From NCBI RefSeq assembly GCF_950023065.1, contig NC_088679.1:76074001-76138000 (forward strand): 64,000 bases of DNA, written 5' to 3'. Of this stretch, positions 15,801 to 30,800 are shown in pieces (the first letter of the stretch is position 1; each line of letters begins with the position of its first letter). The notes below the pieces were generated by a model. That model had not been told where the DNA came from, made no database searches, and saw only the letters and a list, made by a program, of their open reading frames with translations. Source of the DNA: Planococcus citri (taxonomy: Eukaryota > Arthropoda > Insecta > Hemiptera > Pseudococcidae). A program made the translations under genes and the position numbers.

Positions 15801-18800
15801 ATTTGGTTGTTGATCCGAGTAAAGATGACATAGTCATTGTGATTGTGATGATGATGATGGTGGTGGTGGTGGAAATTTGGGGATTTGGATTCGAAGCTTT
15901 TTTCAAAATTCATTAGGGTATAAGGTTGGTGTTTTTTGTCTTATTGAAAGTAGATCGAATACTCTTCTTGTTCACTTGAAAAATTTGTCGATAGTCTTCC
16001 ATTTCCCTTCTTTAAAATTGAAATTTTTCATCATTTTAAAGGTACATATGTACCTAATCAATGTGAAGTCACTAGAAGTACCCATTGTAAAACATCCAAT
16101 TCTGTTGTACGGATTTCTGATTTTGAATTGCCCACTGGTAGGCAGAAGTCCATTCCTTCAATATTAGCAAATGTGAAGCAGCACATGGAATGGCATTGTT
16201 ATTCAATGGGTTTTCTTCTAGAGTCAGCCCGCAGAGGAATTGTTTTCCTATGGACCTACACATTTCAGCCATTTTAGAGAGCAAGCAGTCACACGTTGAG
16301 TCAGTTCAAGGATGCTGATGATATTATCGATTGTTAATTGATTAAATTTGTCAAATTATCATGATTATAGCGATACAGTAAAAGCTGCTTATGGTATAAC
16401 GTTTGTCCCAGCTCGATTTAATTACATAAAGCGACTTATAACACAAACCAATTGAAAAAAAGTGAAATTTTTTGTCAAAAATTTTTACATTGTTTATTTG
16501 GACATAATTTACAAACACATTCTATGTACCTCTAAAAAGTGCATTAATATTTCATAGGTACCTATACATTCACATACAATGGTCAATTTTTTACTAAATA
16601 TGTAGTCACTGAACTAAAATATTGCAGAAATTGTGAGAAAAAGTGTTAAAATAGGTAAAACTTCAAACAATTGTGAAAAATAATTAGTATTGAAAATGAT
16701 GTATACCAGAAAAAACCGCTGAAATTTCAGAAAAGTTAAGCAAAGACGTGGTGAAAAAGTGTTTGTATAAAACACAACAGGAACACATTAAAATGTACAG
16801 TGGAACCTTGATAACTCAAAACTCTTCAACTTGAAAACCTCTATTAGCCAAACCAACCTCCATTCCCCTTGAAATCTCCGTAACACTCAATGTTAACTTT
16901 ACTTGGATAAGTCAAAATTGGCTACACAAACCAGTCATAACTCGAAGCTAAAATTTTGCCAAAATAGCGAGAAAGCCTCTATAAGTTGAATGTTGTTGGC
17001 TACCTCTATAACTCGAATATTTCAATTCATATACCTCTATCTTTTATGCACTTACTTACCTATATCTCAGTTGTAACTCGAAGTTGAACTTTTGCCAAAA
17101 ATAGTGAGAACGCCTCTATAAGTCGTACATTGTCTGGGGTTTACCTCTATAACTCGAATATTTCAATTCATACTTCTATCTTTTATGCACTCACATATCT
17201 CTCAATTCATTCATTTTGTAAGACCTCTTATAACTCAAACACTCTCAAAATCTTACCTGCATAACTCAAAACTGATTATCTCAAAAACCTCTGTAAGCCG
17301 AATGAATGACCATTCCCCTTGGATTTTGAGTTATCGAGGTTCCACTGTATTTTAAAAATAATAAATTATCCAATGCTTCAATCACAATAACTGATGGAAT
17401 TTCTACGTACCTAATGAGATATAAAATATCTAGACTATAGAGCTGTGGGGCCAAAACAACTTTGGGATTGGATTTCGGTTTCAGGATCAAAATTTATTCA
17501 TTTCAGGATTGGAATTGTTTCCGGATTTGTTCTACTAAATTTTCATTTTGGTTTTGGGATTTATTTTGAGATTGAAAAAATTGTTTTGGTTCTGGGATGA
17601 GGAAGGAATCGGTTCCCATTTTGGGATTTTCATTTCAATTTTCAACCAATTTTAAGTCCAAATTGACCAATGGACCCTGCAAGGGGTCTAAAAATTGGAT
17701 GTTTTGACATAGGTAGGGAATCTGATGGTGTAATTAGTTTAACATTTTAAATGCATATTTTGCATCGACCTTTTATTCTCCTCATCGGGACCGCTATTCC
17801 AATGGTACATTTTGATGCAAACCTCCTACATTGGGCTTGTAAAGAACTCGTATCTTACCTTACCCCGCGTATAATCAGATTTGAAAGTTATCATCTTCCA
17901 CACTTGATTATGCACAGGGTTGGGTAACCTCGTGTTGAGGCTGTGCCATTAAATTCTTTGAAAACTCAATTTGAATGTTTGCATCAAATATTTGATTGAT
18001 TTCTGATTAGAATAGTGGTCCAGGTAAGGAATAAAAAATCGATGATATTTTGCTTGATTTGTCGAGTAATTTTTATTATAATCTGAATGAATGATGATAA
18101 ATGATGTAAAATGACAATTTATCAAAATAAAATCAGTGGAAAAAAAAGCAAAATTTGAAATCTCGAAACTAGTCGCTGGATTGTTTTGGGTTCAATATTA
18201 TATCAGTTCTGGTATTTTTTGGTTTCTGGATCAAGAAAAATAACGATTTTGGTTTTGGGATTGTTTCTGACCAATGGCTCTGATCTAGACTGACCAATTT
18301 TAATAACATTAAGCGATTGATAACGCAACTGTCAAAATAATAAGTGGCTTTTACCGGGTCATAATACCAACAACTTGCTATATTTTCTACAAGGATTGCT
18401 ATTGTGCAACAAGAAATTCACACAAAAAACTGGAGGGAGGTTGTTGTGTTATTGAAGTGAGCTCCACCCACAGTTTTGACATGCGCAGAGTCTGATTTTT
18501 TTGCATTTACTTTAGTGATTCTTGCGGAAAAGATTGCAAGTTGTCACTTGTCAGTATTGTGATACCACTACAATTCGGACCAGGCACTCACATAGAGGGC
18601 GCTAGCGAGCTGGCAAATGTTTACATTTTTCAGACAGGGCTTTTCTTATCAGTGTTTACAAAAGCATTAATTTCTAGGGTTAAAACTGAAAAAATAATTT
18701 GATGTACATTATTTTTACAATTATTATTGCATATTAATCATGACTGAATCATATTTTCATTTTTAATTTGTAAATGCAACGTTTTGGTAAAATACAATTG

Positions 18801-21800
18801 ATAAGATAGGGTTAAGAAAAGCCCTGTCTGAAGAAGCTAGAACAATGGGCACACTAGCGCCCTCTACGTGAGAGACCGGTCCAAATTGTGATAGTTCATC
18901 TTATCAATTAATAAATCAATCAATCAAATCAGTTATCATGATATTTATATCATTGGCATTCCTGAGTTACTCATCTCCCATGCTTTTTTTGTGGGGTACC
19001 TTGAAGCTCCTCCAAAGAATATTTAAAAAAAATGCTAAAAAATTAAAAGCCTTTAGGTAAGGGATTTTGTAAAAAAACAGGGCAAACTTCAAAAAACAAA
19101 AGGACTGTTTAGGCAATCAATAATGCACAAATTGTTGCTTTTTGGACATTTTAGCAAAAATAGCACAAATTTCTTTGTAATTTTGACCAAACATTAAATT
19201 GCCAAAAATTGACACTCTCTGATAACTTTGATAAAAAATGGAATTTTTTGACAATTTTAGCAAAAACAGGACTATTTGACAATTTTTGGCAAAAACGGGC
19301 TTTTTTGACAGTTTTACCAGAAATGGACACTTCTTGACAATTTTGAGAAAAATGGACGCACCGGTTTAACAATTGTGCCAAAAATGGGCATTTCTTGAAT
19401 ATTTTGCCAAAAATTGATGCTTTTTTGACCCCTTCCTCCCTAAAATAAAGTTGACACTTTTTGACAATTTTTCCAAAAATTGACACTTTTTGACAACTTT
19501 TCCAAAAATTGACACTTTTTGACAACTTTTTCAAAAATTGACACTTTTTGGCAACTTTTCCATAAATTGACACTTTTTAACAACTTTTCCAAAAAATTGA
19601 CTCTTTTCAACAACTTTTCCAAAAAAGTGACACTTTTTGACAACTTTTTCAAAAATTGATACTTTTTGACAACTTTTTCAAAAATTGACACTTTTTGACA
19701 ACTTTTTCAAAAATTGACACTTTTTGACAACTTTTTCAAAAATTTACCCTTGCATCAGTTCTTTTTGGATGTTTGGGGTGGGGAGAAGCTACAAAAAATT
19801 ATGGATGTACAACTTTCGAGAATTAGCGTGAATCCCTCACCCCAAAAAAAGTGGCAAAAAGGCCTGCTTATCTCACAGAGCAATTTGAAGTGCCAACGTC
19901 ATTTTTTATCAATGAAAAATATTGTGTAAACCACCTGTTTTATCGTTCAATTAAGTACCTACATATACATATACTTCCCATTAAAAAATGTTCAAAAATG
20001 AAGCTGAATATCGATTGCTATAACTTTAAGGTGGTAGGATCGGATATTGATTAATTTTTTCGATTCGACCTTACTGACACCCCCCCCCCCTTCACCATCT
20101 GGTCAAAATACCCCAAAAAAGTCGATCCATTCCCTCGAGAGGATGTTTTGAAGATTAAAAAACACTCTAAAGTCGATCTGATGAAGCATAAGTGATCAAA
20201 GATTAAGTACCTAGGTACACCTAAGTAAGCCAAAGATTGTAATAATCTTTCTGCATATAACGATATCTGAAAGAACATATGGGATGGAATATTTTTCCAG
20301 CGCATACAGTCGAGCCAGAGAGTCATTTGAAGAAGAAGGAAAAAAAGAGCATCATCGACTGTATATTGAAAAAGAAACGTGAAACGGTGTGATTCATAAG
20401 ATCTAATAATGTATGGCGATTGAATTCATTCTGAGCTGGTATATACGAAGCAGCAAGATAGCTTTGGAACGCGAGCCATCATCGGTCGTGTGCATTTGTC
20501 TGTGCGCGAGTATGAAAGTGTTTTTTTTTTTTTTTGTAACATATCATGAAGTCAGATCATAATTCAAACTACTTAAAGAGAAGTAAACCCGAATGTAACT
20601 GGACTTTTGAATCGAAGAGGTTGCGCGCGCGAGAGAGGAAAGAGTAAGAAGTATAAAAAGGAAAAAAAATCAAGTCAGTAAATTACACAGCCATAAAACT
20701 CACGCGATCGACGATCAATTGAACACGCATATTTCTAGTATGGCATGGCGCATGCTACGTAACAAGACAGTCGAACATGAATTTTCTATGTTTTCTTTAG
20801 AAAGTGCGCTTAATGATAAATTCATATTTTTTTTCGCTATATCTGCGGCTCGGGCTCGGGCTCAGGCTGAAGCGAATAGAACACCAAAGTCTATTTGTCA
20901 TTGGTGTACCCGCGCCAATAAGCTCGCAGCTTGGCAGTTGTATTAAAGGGGTCTGTGTGTCTCCTGCGAGCCATGAGCCATATATGTATGTTAAGGTGTT
21001 ACACTACACTGTACAATCATATGCATATGTAGAGTGTATTGGACTTGTATTTATATATCTGTATCCGATGAATAATTGTCTCGTGTTTGTTTATTACCTA
21101 TGCGCAGAGCGAAATCAAAAAATGGAGGGCGTCTGCTTCGCGAGAAATTAGAAAAAATTGGTCTCAATTTACCAGCGGGAAGGCGTAAAGCAGCCAATGT
21201 TACGTTATTAACGTCTTTAGTCGAAGGTATGTATTGTAATCATTATAGCTAACCTACGAGTATAGCTATTTCATTATAGCTTATATACTCGTACATGGGT
21301 TAGAGATCGTACCTTTACGTATTATAGAATAGATGTACTGTAGTTACGCGTTAATTTACGTCTAGTGTTATTTTTATGAGTTTTTTTTCCTCTCGTCTTT
21401 TTCTTTTTACAACTCTCGATATTTGAGTTGAATTTTTATATCGAGGTTAAGAGGCGAACGACGAGATGGTAGTTTATAATCAGAGGCAACTGGAGAACCG
21501 GCGTTGTTAGTTATTTTCCAATTATCCAGCTATAGAAATCGTCTTGGCTTCGGAAATGTATAATCGAGGAAGGATTTATACTTTGGTACAAAATGTGCTA
21601 ATTTTTGGACCAAAAAATGATTCATCTGAAATTTGAGAGGTGGAGGGGTATTTGAGCCATATTTTCAGACTTTCTGGAAATGATATCTCAAATTTTTATT
21701 CCAAATTGGTCAGAAATTGATGTATAAGTTTATAATTTTCCAAGATTTTCTTACCAAACTGATCCTAAGCTGGCCAATTACTTATGCTTGGTTGAGATTG

Positions 21801-24800
21801 AAGCTTAGTCCAGAAAAATTTGGACAAAGTGTCAAATTTTAATCAGGGATGCTGAAATTGAAAATTCTCGAAAATAAAGAGTCTAATCAGCATAATTAAG
21901 CCTATATGTAATGTTGCAAAATGTGGACAAATTTTTAGGACCATTTCATATTTTTGCATCACTGATCGTGAGTTGGACTAAATAAATTAATTAATACAAT
22001 TTTAAAAGACTTCATGGTCCAAAAAAAAAAGGGTCAAGATCCCCCAACGAGGTTTCAATTCCCTCTGTGCTATTATGAGCCAAAATGATCGATCCTCCTG
22101 AAAATTTTTCACATCCCCTCTCTCCTCTAAAGAAAGTTTTTTTTTCAAAAATTAAGATCGAAAATGAGTTTTTTGCAAAATAGAATTTTTCCACAAGTTT
22201 TCTTCTACGAGTAGGTATGAAGAACTTCTCCTCACCCCTCCCCAAAAAAAATCAATACTTTCGTCTTCATAAAACAGTTTATTAAAAAGTTTTTCTACGA
22301 GTATGAAGAACTTCTCCTCACCCCCCCCCCCCCCCAAAAAATATCAATACTTTCGTCTTCAAAAAACAGTTTATTGAAAAAGTTTTTTCTAAAAAAAATT
22401 GAGTGTTTTGACAGAAGTTTTATAAAATAAGAAGTTTCCTTCGAAAATAAAAACTTCAAATTTTGAAAGAGAGGGTTTTTCTCTTATGGAAAAATGTTTT
22501 TCCGATAAAGTTTTCATAAGAAACTTTTTTCAAAATTCAACAACTTTTGATCTCTGAAGTTGAATTTTTAATTTTTAAAATGAATCAAGATTGTGTGAAT
22601 TTTTTTTTTCAAAAAGTGAAGGTTGCATTTTTCCTTTAAAAATAAAGTTTGCTTTCATTTTTTGTTCAAAAATGTCAACTGCACTTTCTCTTTTAAAAAT
22701 GAAGTTAACGAACTATTTTTTTAAAAGGTTTGAATCTCAAAAATTATTGATTTTTTTTTTGCGATTTCCGAAAAACATAGGTATCTATCCTGAATGATCG
22801 ATTATTTTTGAAAAATGAGCCTCATTTTTAGCCATGGAAATGGACTTTATGACTGAAAATCGTTTAATTGAATCCTAAACATCGATTCTTTTGCAACTTT
22901 TGATCTCATAATAATTATGGATTATGTTCGAAATTAAAAAATCAACTTTCAAACTTAAACATACGAATAGATTTTATGATAAAAAATCTATTGTAATCAA
23001 GAATCGATTAATCGAACCTCAGACGTCTTTTTTTTTCAATTTTCAAAACTTTATGATTCATAAACTCGTAGTTCAAAAAATTTTAAGATCAATTTTAACC
23101 TCAGAATAACTCGATTAACTGAATTGGAGAAATCGATTCACTTACCACGATTTTCGATCTCACAAGTAAAAAAATACAATATTTTTAAAAATTTGATTTT
23201 TTTGCATTATTTGAAAGAATTATTTAGCTGCTTGCTTTGCAATTTTTGACAAATTTGGGCTCTTGATATAAAAAATTACGTAGATTTGCTCAAAATCGTC
23301 CAAAAAAGAGCAAATTTTATAAAAATGTTCCCCAAATTAATCAGAAAAGCGCTTAAATACATCAAAAGTGCATAAGTCTACCAAAAAGTGCGCAAACCAA
23401 ATTCTGAGAAATGAGAGAATGAAGTATGTAAAATTGATTTTAAAAGTCCAATTACTTTAAATATTTGTTCGCATCATGTTGAAAAAGACTATAAAAATTG
23501 ATTTGAACTGAAAAATTTTGCACTTCTGAACAAAACCGTACTCAAAACTGTCTAAAAAAAAGTCCAAAAATGTGTGAAAACCGTAAATGTTTTAAAAATA
23601 TTTACTCGCAATAACAAAAAAAAAAAAAAAAAAATGGAAACTATCAAAAAAATTGCATAAACAAAAGAAACGTTTGGTAAAAATTGCCCAAAATAGAAAA
23701 AAAATTAAAATTTTGCCAAAATAAGTGAATTTCACTGAAACTTTCAAAATTAATCAAAAGTGCTAAAATTCATTGTCCAATTGAACATGAAAATACAAGT
23801 AAACAAATGAAGTAACTCAAAATTGTTGAAAATCGTCTATTTTACCAGTTGAACAATGCATTTCATCTCGTGGGAAGAAAACACGTATTTTGATCACTCG
23901 AGGGATCAGTGAGAGGGCATAATAAGAGTTTTATTACATTTTTTGAATAAGAAAAATTGAAGTTGAAAATTTTTTACTAATTTTGAAAGTTGAACAAGGT
24001 GGTAATTCAGTATTCATCTCAGATTCATTATTTTTCAAAGCTTGTAAGAGAATTTCCTCTTCCCTCCCCTCCCCTCCTCCTCCTCCTACTGACCCTTTCC
24101 CCCTCCCCCACTCCTTGATTATCTATCCAAAATCACCTACTTCATGAAAAAAAAAAAACAATGAAAATCTGAGGGTCCAGGAAAAAGAAATTTGATCTCG
24201 AAATTTATTATTTTGAAAATTTTATATGTGCTTAATCAATTGGGTACGAATTTAATTTTCTGCGAATTCATTTGAAACTTGATCATTTCCGACAATTTAT
24301 GATTTTCCTTCTTTTTTATAAATGAAATTTTATTAATATTTCGTCTCAGAGATTTTGATTGAAAACTGTTGTGAAAAAAATAAGCCCACATTCAAACATA
24401 CATTTAAGATAGGAAAAATACCATTCCTTCTCTTTTGAAAATAAACTGCTAATAATTTAAGATTATCGAATGTAAAAAAAATATTTTTTTTTCCAAATCA
24501 ATTTACACATATTTTTGTCCAGTTCTGTAGAAATTTTCGGTTTAATCCGGTATTAATTAGGTTTTCCTCTACCTATACCCTCGGTTGGAAAAAAATGACG
24601 AAAAAAATCATCGTAGGAGATATCGAATCCGAATCGTCTAATTGCTTCCAAGTATCGGTTGATTTGGCCGCGTGACAAATCAACTACAAATTATTTCACA
24701 CAACAACGTTCAATAATTACACGTCTGTCCGAAATGAAATATTATGAGTCCATTAGAGGAATAGAATCATCATACCTTACGATACGATACGGTAAAGGCT

Positions 24801-27800
24801 ATTAGGTAACGTGGAACGTTGAAATTTGTACAAAAAATTATACACATTTCATTATAGTAGGTATTTGTACCATAGCTCGGTTAAATTAAATCGTACTATT
24901 ATAAGTACCAGTGCGTTGGAATTTTTCAAAATATTTCTCGGAAATATTCGAGGTATTGACTCATCTGCATTATAAAGATTACTCATTCGGTATATAACAG
25001 AGTCAAAAGTGCAAATGGTTTGGAGAGTCGGAAGATATTATAACAGATCAGAATTTAGGACACAAGAATTATAAAAATTTTCACCATACGGGCTGACCAA
25101 CACGCGGTCTTCTCTTTTAATAAGTAGATAGGTGTAGTATGCGAAAAAGCAATTTGCATTAACAAATATACGAGTACGCAAAGCTGAACCGAGCCAGGCA
25201 ACATTTGGAGTTATCTAACTGCAAAGCTCAAAAAAGTAGATAGATACCCAGTATGTTAGAAGCTCTCTCGCAAGTACTTATTAACTCGTTACTTTTTGCT
25301 CGCAATTATTTTGGTAGGAACCGGTTTAAATTTTGTAGCTTCTACCTTTACGCCTACTGAATAGTAAATGCTGGGCTGAGTCTCGAGAACTGGTCAAACT
25401 TGGGAAAAATTTCTAAACTGGAAGGCGGCGGCTGTTCTTCATAAAATCGACACCAGATATCGATCGCGACCGCGGACACCTTCTTCTCCGTGTGCTCGGT
25501 GCAGCGTGTCCTTATCAAACGCGCGAATCTAAAATTCATATCCGGATTCTGTGCTGAAAATGATAACGGCGCGATGGAGGAACCAGTTGTGAAAAGTTGG
25601 CATCATTGTCCAGCTTCAGAGTCCAGACCATTCAACCCGGGTGCAACATTAGTTCAGTACTAACAATACTTGTTAGGTTTTTTATCCATTTCTCTCCCTT
25701 TGGTTGCGGTGGTCGGTGGGATAAGAGGTGCAGAGTATTCGTGTGTCTTGTCAGGGAACAACTTGTTGGTAGATTTATTAGGACGGACGCACGGTAATAG
25801 ATCTTTTTTGTTTTAAATGTATTTTTTTCCGTACTTTTTTCGGTGTATTACTATACGTATTATACGTAGGTACTAGATACGTAAGACCAATTAAATTCTA
25901 GACAATAAAAAGCCAGCAATTTAACAAATCATACGAGATAACGAGCTAACGTCTCGTTATAAGTGTAGAAATCGCCGTTACGCTAGTTCTTCTTGTACAA
26001 AATGTCGACCGTGAAAAAAAAACCAACTTGATCGAGTTTGGTTTTTTTTTGTCAAGAGTTGAAAATTTTACGAATAATTTTATTGTACATGTAAGTACCT
26101 ACGTAAAGTATGACGAATCGTAGTCAGATTGCGATAGACGATTGTAAAACTCGAGTGTTATTTTCACGTATCGTAAAACTCATCGTAAAGAGGGAATTTT
26201 ACCAATTCGTGGTTTTTACAAGCTCTCAACTCACTGGGAAGTGGAAGATTTGGGGTGAGGAGAGTGATAAAGAAGTGTTGTAATAATTAAGGGACTGTAA
26301 AATTTCTCAGCTTTTTTTTGTGGAGTGGAGGGGGGGGGGTGATTTCTCAAAATTTGCGTGACCTACACATACATACCTACTTACATTGATCCAGCTTGTA
26401 AAATTTTATTATTAGCAAACGAAAATTGTTCAACTGAACGAAGCTACTAAATCGGAAAAGCACCAGAAAATATATCATCAGTCCGGTTTATGAACCATTT
26501 TGAGCAATTCTGGAGCCTCCAGCAGATTTTTGAAACCTGAAATTTCGCTCGAAATTTATTCAAATAAAGTTGGAAGGCCGAAATTCACTCATGCATCCTA
26601 ATTTAAACACGATATGAGTCGACTGGAGATGGTTCCAAGTCGTTTTGAAGCTTCCAGCGACCTTTTGGAATTTCCAGTTTTCCAAAAAACGCCTCAGAAA
26701 TCGATGTGTTCCAGTTCGGAACCATATTTTTACCAGGATGTGGTGTAAAATCAGTCAAGTGGATGAACAATAAACACCAATTGCGAGAATAGGTGCCAAA
26801 GTTGACATGGTCTGATTTTATGGCGTTTTTTTGGAAAATTGAAATTTCCAAGAAGTCACTGAAGGCTCCAAAATGACTTGAAGATCGCACTGTGAGTCTT
26901 GAAATTAAGGTACAGAGTGAATTTTGGATTTTCGATTTCATGTGGAGAAATTTTGTGAAAATTTCTAGTTTTGAAAATGAGCTGGAGGCTCTAAAACTGC
27001 TCAAAAAGGTTCGAAACCGTTTCCGATCGATTTGGTGGTTTGAAAAACCAAAGTCCTAAAACTTTACAAGAGCCTGAAATAGCATAAATGGAAAGTTAAA
27101 ATTGAATTCATCTGATGTTAATTTTCTAAATAATCCAAAAAATCCAAAAAAATCAGATTTTGAAAAATATGACATTTTTGCCTTTAAAAATATTGAACAA
27201 TACGTGTGAGATCGAAAATCGTAGTAAGTGAATCGATTTTTGGGATTCAGTTACTTAATCGATTTTCGATCCGAGAATCCATTTCTGAGGCGAAAATTAT
27301 TTTCAAATTTTGATCTACAATACAAATCATGAAGTTTCGAAAATCACCCCCCAAAAAAAACGATTTTTGAGGCGTGATTAATCGATTTTCGATCACTATC
27401 GATTTTTGATCAGGAAATCTATGTTTGAGGCTGAAATCTGATTTTTTAATTTCGAACATAATCAATAAGTAGATATTATGAGATGAAAAATTGGTAGGGG
27501 GTCAATTTTTAGGATTCAATTAAACGAACTTTTTTAAAAGCAGTGTTATCCAATTTCCTAGATTTGGTTAGCGTATTTTTTGGTCAGTTTTTCAGCTGTA
27601 ATAAATTATTTTAGGATTTTTTGTTACCTATTCCACTTGGGAAAAATGTTTATCAAGTTAGCACTTTTTCGGGCAATTTTTAGTTGGTAAAATTTTCTTC
27701 AAAACGTGCTAATTTTCAGCCATACGCATTTTTTTAGTCAATTTTACCTCAATTTCTGAAATTGACTCGGGCACATTTTGATCGATTTTTGTTTGTTGGC

Positions 27801-30800
27801 AAGCGCCAATTTTTATAGTCAAATTTTGTTTACTTCATTATCTGAATTTGGTTCATGCACTTTTTCGTTGATCAGTCTTAGAACATTTTTGTATAGTTGA
27901 TTTTGGCGAAATGTTTGTTGAATTTTCAACTTTTTCAGTCAATTTTGAACCAAACGGCAAATATTGTCAACTTGGGGGGTTCTGTACAGGGTGTTCTTGC
28001 TTGAAATGGTTCAGAATGGGAGGAGAGGGAGGGGTTGACCACCTCCTCCCCTCTCCAAGTGACCAAATTTTGTTAAATCTGGCAAATTTTTACCAAATTG
28101 ACCAAGAAAGCTGAAGATACCCTATTTTTGACATGTCAAATCAATTGAAATCTGTTTCAACCCATTTTGAGCAGTTCTGGAGCCCCCAGCAAATTTTTGA
28201 AACTCGAAATTTTCGACAATAAAAAAGCTGCTACACTCTCAAAAAATGCTTAAATCAAAAAATGAATTTCCCTCATGAAAAACAAACTTTTTTTTTTTTT
28301 TACTTCCCAAAACTCAAATTTTCGATAGTTGTTGCTCTCACTTTATTCCAGTCTGTTTGCTTTTCTTTTTGAAAATTTGAATTTCTGAAAAAAATTGTTC
28401 AAATTCTAAAATTTTGAAACCGAAAAAAATCGAACTCCTCACATAAAGAAAATACAGAGCTCTTTCACCCATCAAAATGTACGAATTTTCGAAAGCTTGA
28501 CCTCAGTTCATTCGGGCCTTTTCGCTTTTACTATTGGTTTCGTTTTGAGAAATTGAAATTTCAATTACAATGAATGTTCTCTTAAGCTATCCAACCGTTT
28601 TTCGTACCTATTGGACACCATTTGAGAATCATTAAGGCGGAGGGTATAGATTTATTTTCATTCAATTCGGATGGGTAATTGCTGAGTAATTGCAATTTTA
28701 GTTCATTATTTTAATGCATTAAATCCTAAAAAAGGGAAAAGGGGACTTGTAGAACACCTGCCGCTCATTGTACCCTGCTATACCCCCAGTCAATTCAATC
28801 ACCAGCTGTGTTTCATTGTACCCTGTTACACCCCCGGTCTGTTAGCTGTAAATTCCAAGTGGGAGTGGTTTGGTGGGGCGTTTACCAAACAAATATATTA
28901 TTTTAATGCCCCAATCCTCGTAGTGAATTCGTGGCTGAGTGGTTAGGTTAGGGCATGTAGGTAGGAATATGAAATTTAGGGACCCAGGTTCGAATCCCCA
29001 TGAGGTAAGTAGTTAGGTGACAGATTTTTCGTAGGAAAATTGGATAGGTAAATGCTTTGGAGTTACCTATGTAGTACATGATAATGGGGCAAAAATAATG
29101 CTGAAATTGAGTTATGAATTATGATATCATTTGCTAATTAAAAATTCATTTCATTAATTTTTTGTCTACCTATAGCTATAAGTAGGTATAGTAAGAATTA
29201 CCTTGACATAAATAATTTTTAACTTTTTACTTATAATTTAAAAATTACTTCAAAATGAGTAATTAAACTAATATTTGTACAATTGAAACATGTAATTTTT
29301 ATTATCATGATTTTGTAAAAATTATTAAAACAAAATGATTTTTACTATTGGTACCTATAGCAAAATTTATTAAAATGATAATTTTTACTATACCTACGAT
29401 TACAGTAAAAATTATTGAATGGGATCTGGTGCTTAATTATGTTAAATACCAGTATTTAGTTAAATTTTTTTGTAAAAATTACCCATAAATTTTTTTTCAT
29501 GTAATTTAGAGGCAATTCAAATTCTTAACATATTTTATAAGATTTAATTCTTAATTTAGAATAAAAAGCAAGTTCTGAAAATTGGTTTGAAAATTTATAA
29601 ATTTGAAAACAATGGAAATTCTAAAAAAAATAATATGAAAATTTGTATTTAGAGACGCTGAGAATTCCAAAAATTGATTAAAAGTTCTGTAAGTTGCAGA
29701 TAATGTGAACTTGAAAATTATATGAAATAAGTATTGTAATATTTATGAAGAAGATGAGAATTCTGAAAAATTGGAGGCAATGTAAATTCCAAAAATTGAG
29801 TAAACGTTTTACAATTTGTGGACAATATGAACTTGAAAATTGAATTTGAAATTTTTTAATTTAAAGACAATAAGAATTCTGAAAAATTATTCAAAATTTG
29901 ACTATTTAGAGGCAATGTGAATTCTAAAAATTGATTGCAAATTTCCTAACTCAGCAGCAATGCAAAATTCTGAAAATTTATTGAAAACTTTATGAAATTG
30001 TAGCGATGGGGAATTCGGGAAATTGATTTGAAATTTTGTAAATTTTAAAACAATGCAAACTATGAAAAACAACTAGAAATTTCTTAATTTAGAAGCAATA
30101 CAAGCTTATAAATTATTCTGAAATACCTATTGTAATTTGGAAAATATGAAAACACTGAAAAACAATTATTATTTTGAAGCAGTGAGAGTTTCAAAAATTC
30201 TTATTACTGTGACATGGTTGATTCACTTATGCACTACCTAGATGTAATAAGGGTTATAGCTGTAGAAAAGGCAGCTAGCTACGCACACTTTGCAGCGACA
30301 GCTAAGCAAAAGTTTTTTATCAAACTTGGAATTTCTAAAAAATAATCGTTCAAATTATAAAATAAAAAAAAATCAAACTCTTAACTTAAATAACATTGTG
30401 TTTTCACTTATAAAAATATGAATTTTTGAAAGCTTTTGCCCTCGTTACGTTTGGGTTAATTTGTTTCTAAATTCCATGTAAGTCATGATAAAGGATTAGA
30501 AGACCTACCTATAATTTCAACTGGTACAATTGTTTTCTCATCTTTGGTTTAATTTGGCAAAATCGGTAGGTATTTTTTTCTCATATCAGTTGGCAACTTT
30601 TCGATTGATCCCCCCCCCCCCCATCCAGAAAAACCGTTTAATTTCGTCCTTGTTTTCGGTTCAAGTAGATATTTCAACAATAATTTCAGACGAGTCTATT
30701 ACTTTTTTTTTGCCAATTGGAGCGCATTTTGGGTTCAATTGGTGATTTTTTGAAAATTATCATTTATCTTGAGCTGTTTAGAAAAATAATAGATAATTTT

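Noticed and set aside
15563..15916. 117-residue frame ending in Val/Met runs
   Set aside because: The end is a GAT/GGT microsatellite, the rest shows no family resemblance, and it is intronic to TfAP-2.
19151..19691. Lys/Phe-rich 140- and 83-residue frames on the minus strand
   Set aside because: They are translations of the 29-30-bp minisatellite, shifting register with unit length.
22924..23109. MFEIKKS-type frame as a gene (also 27247-27465)
   Set aside because: Both frames lie in opposite copies of one dispersed repeat and have no conserved stop or start.
28920..29000. Functional tRNA gene
   Set aside because: The A and B boxes are present, but the acceptor and T stems do not pair.
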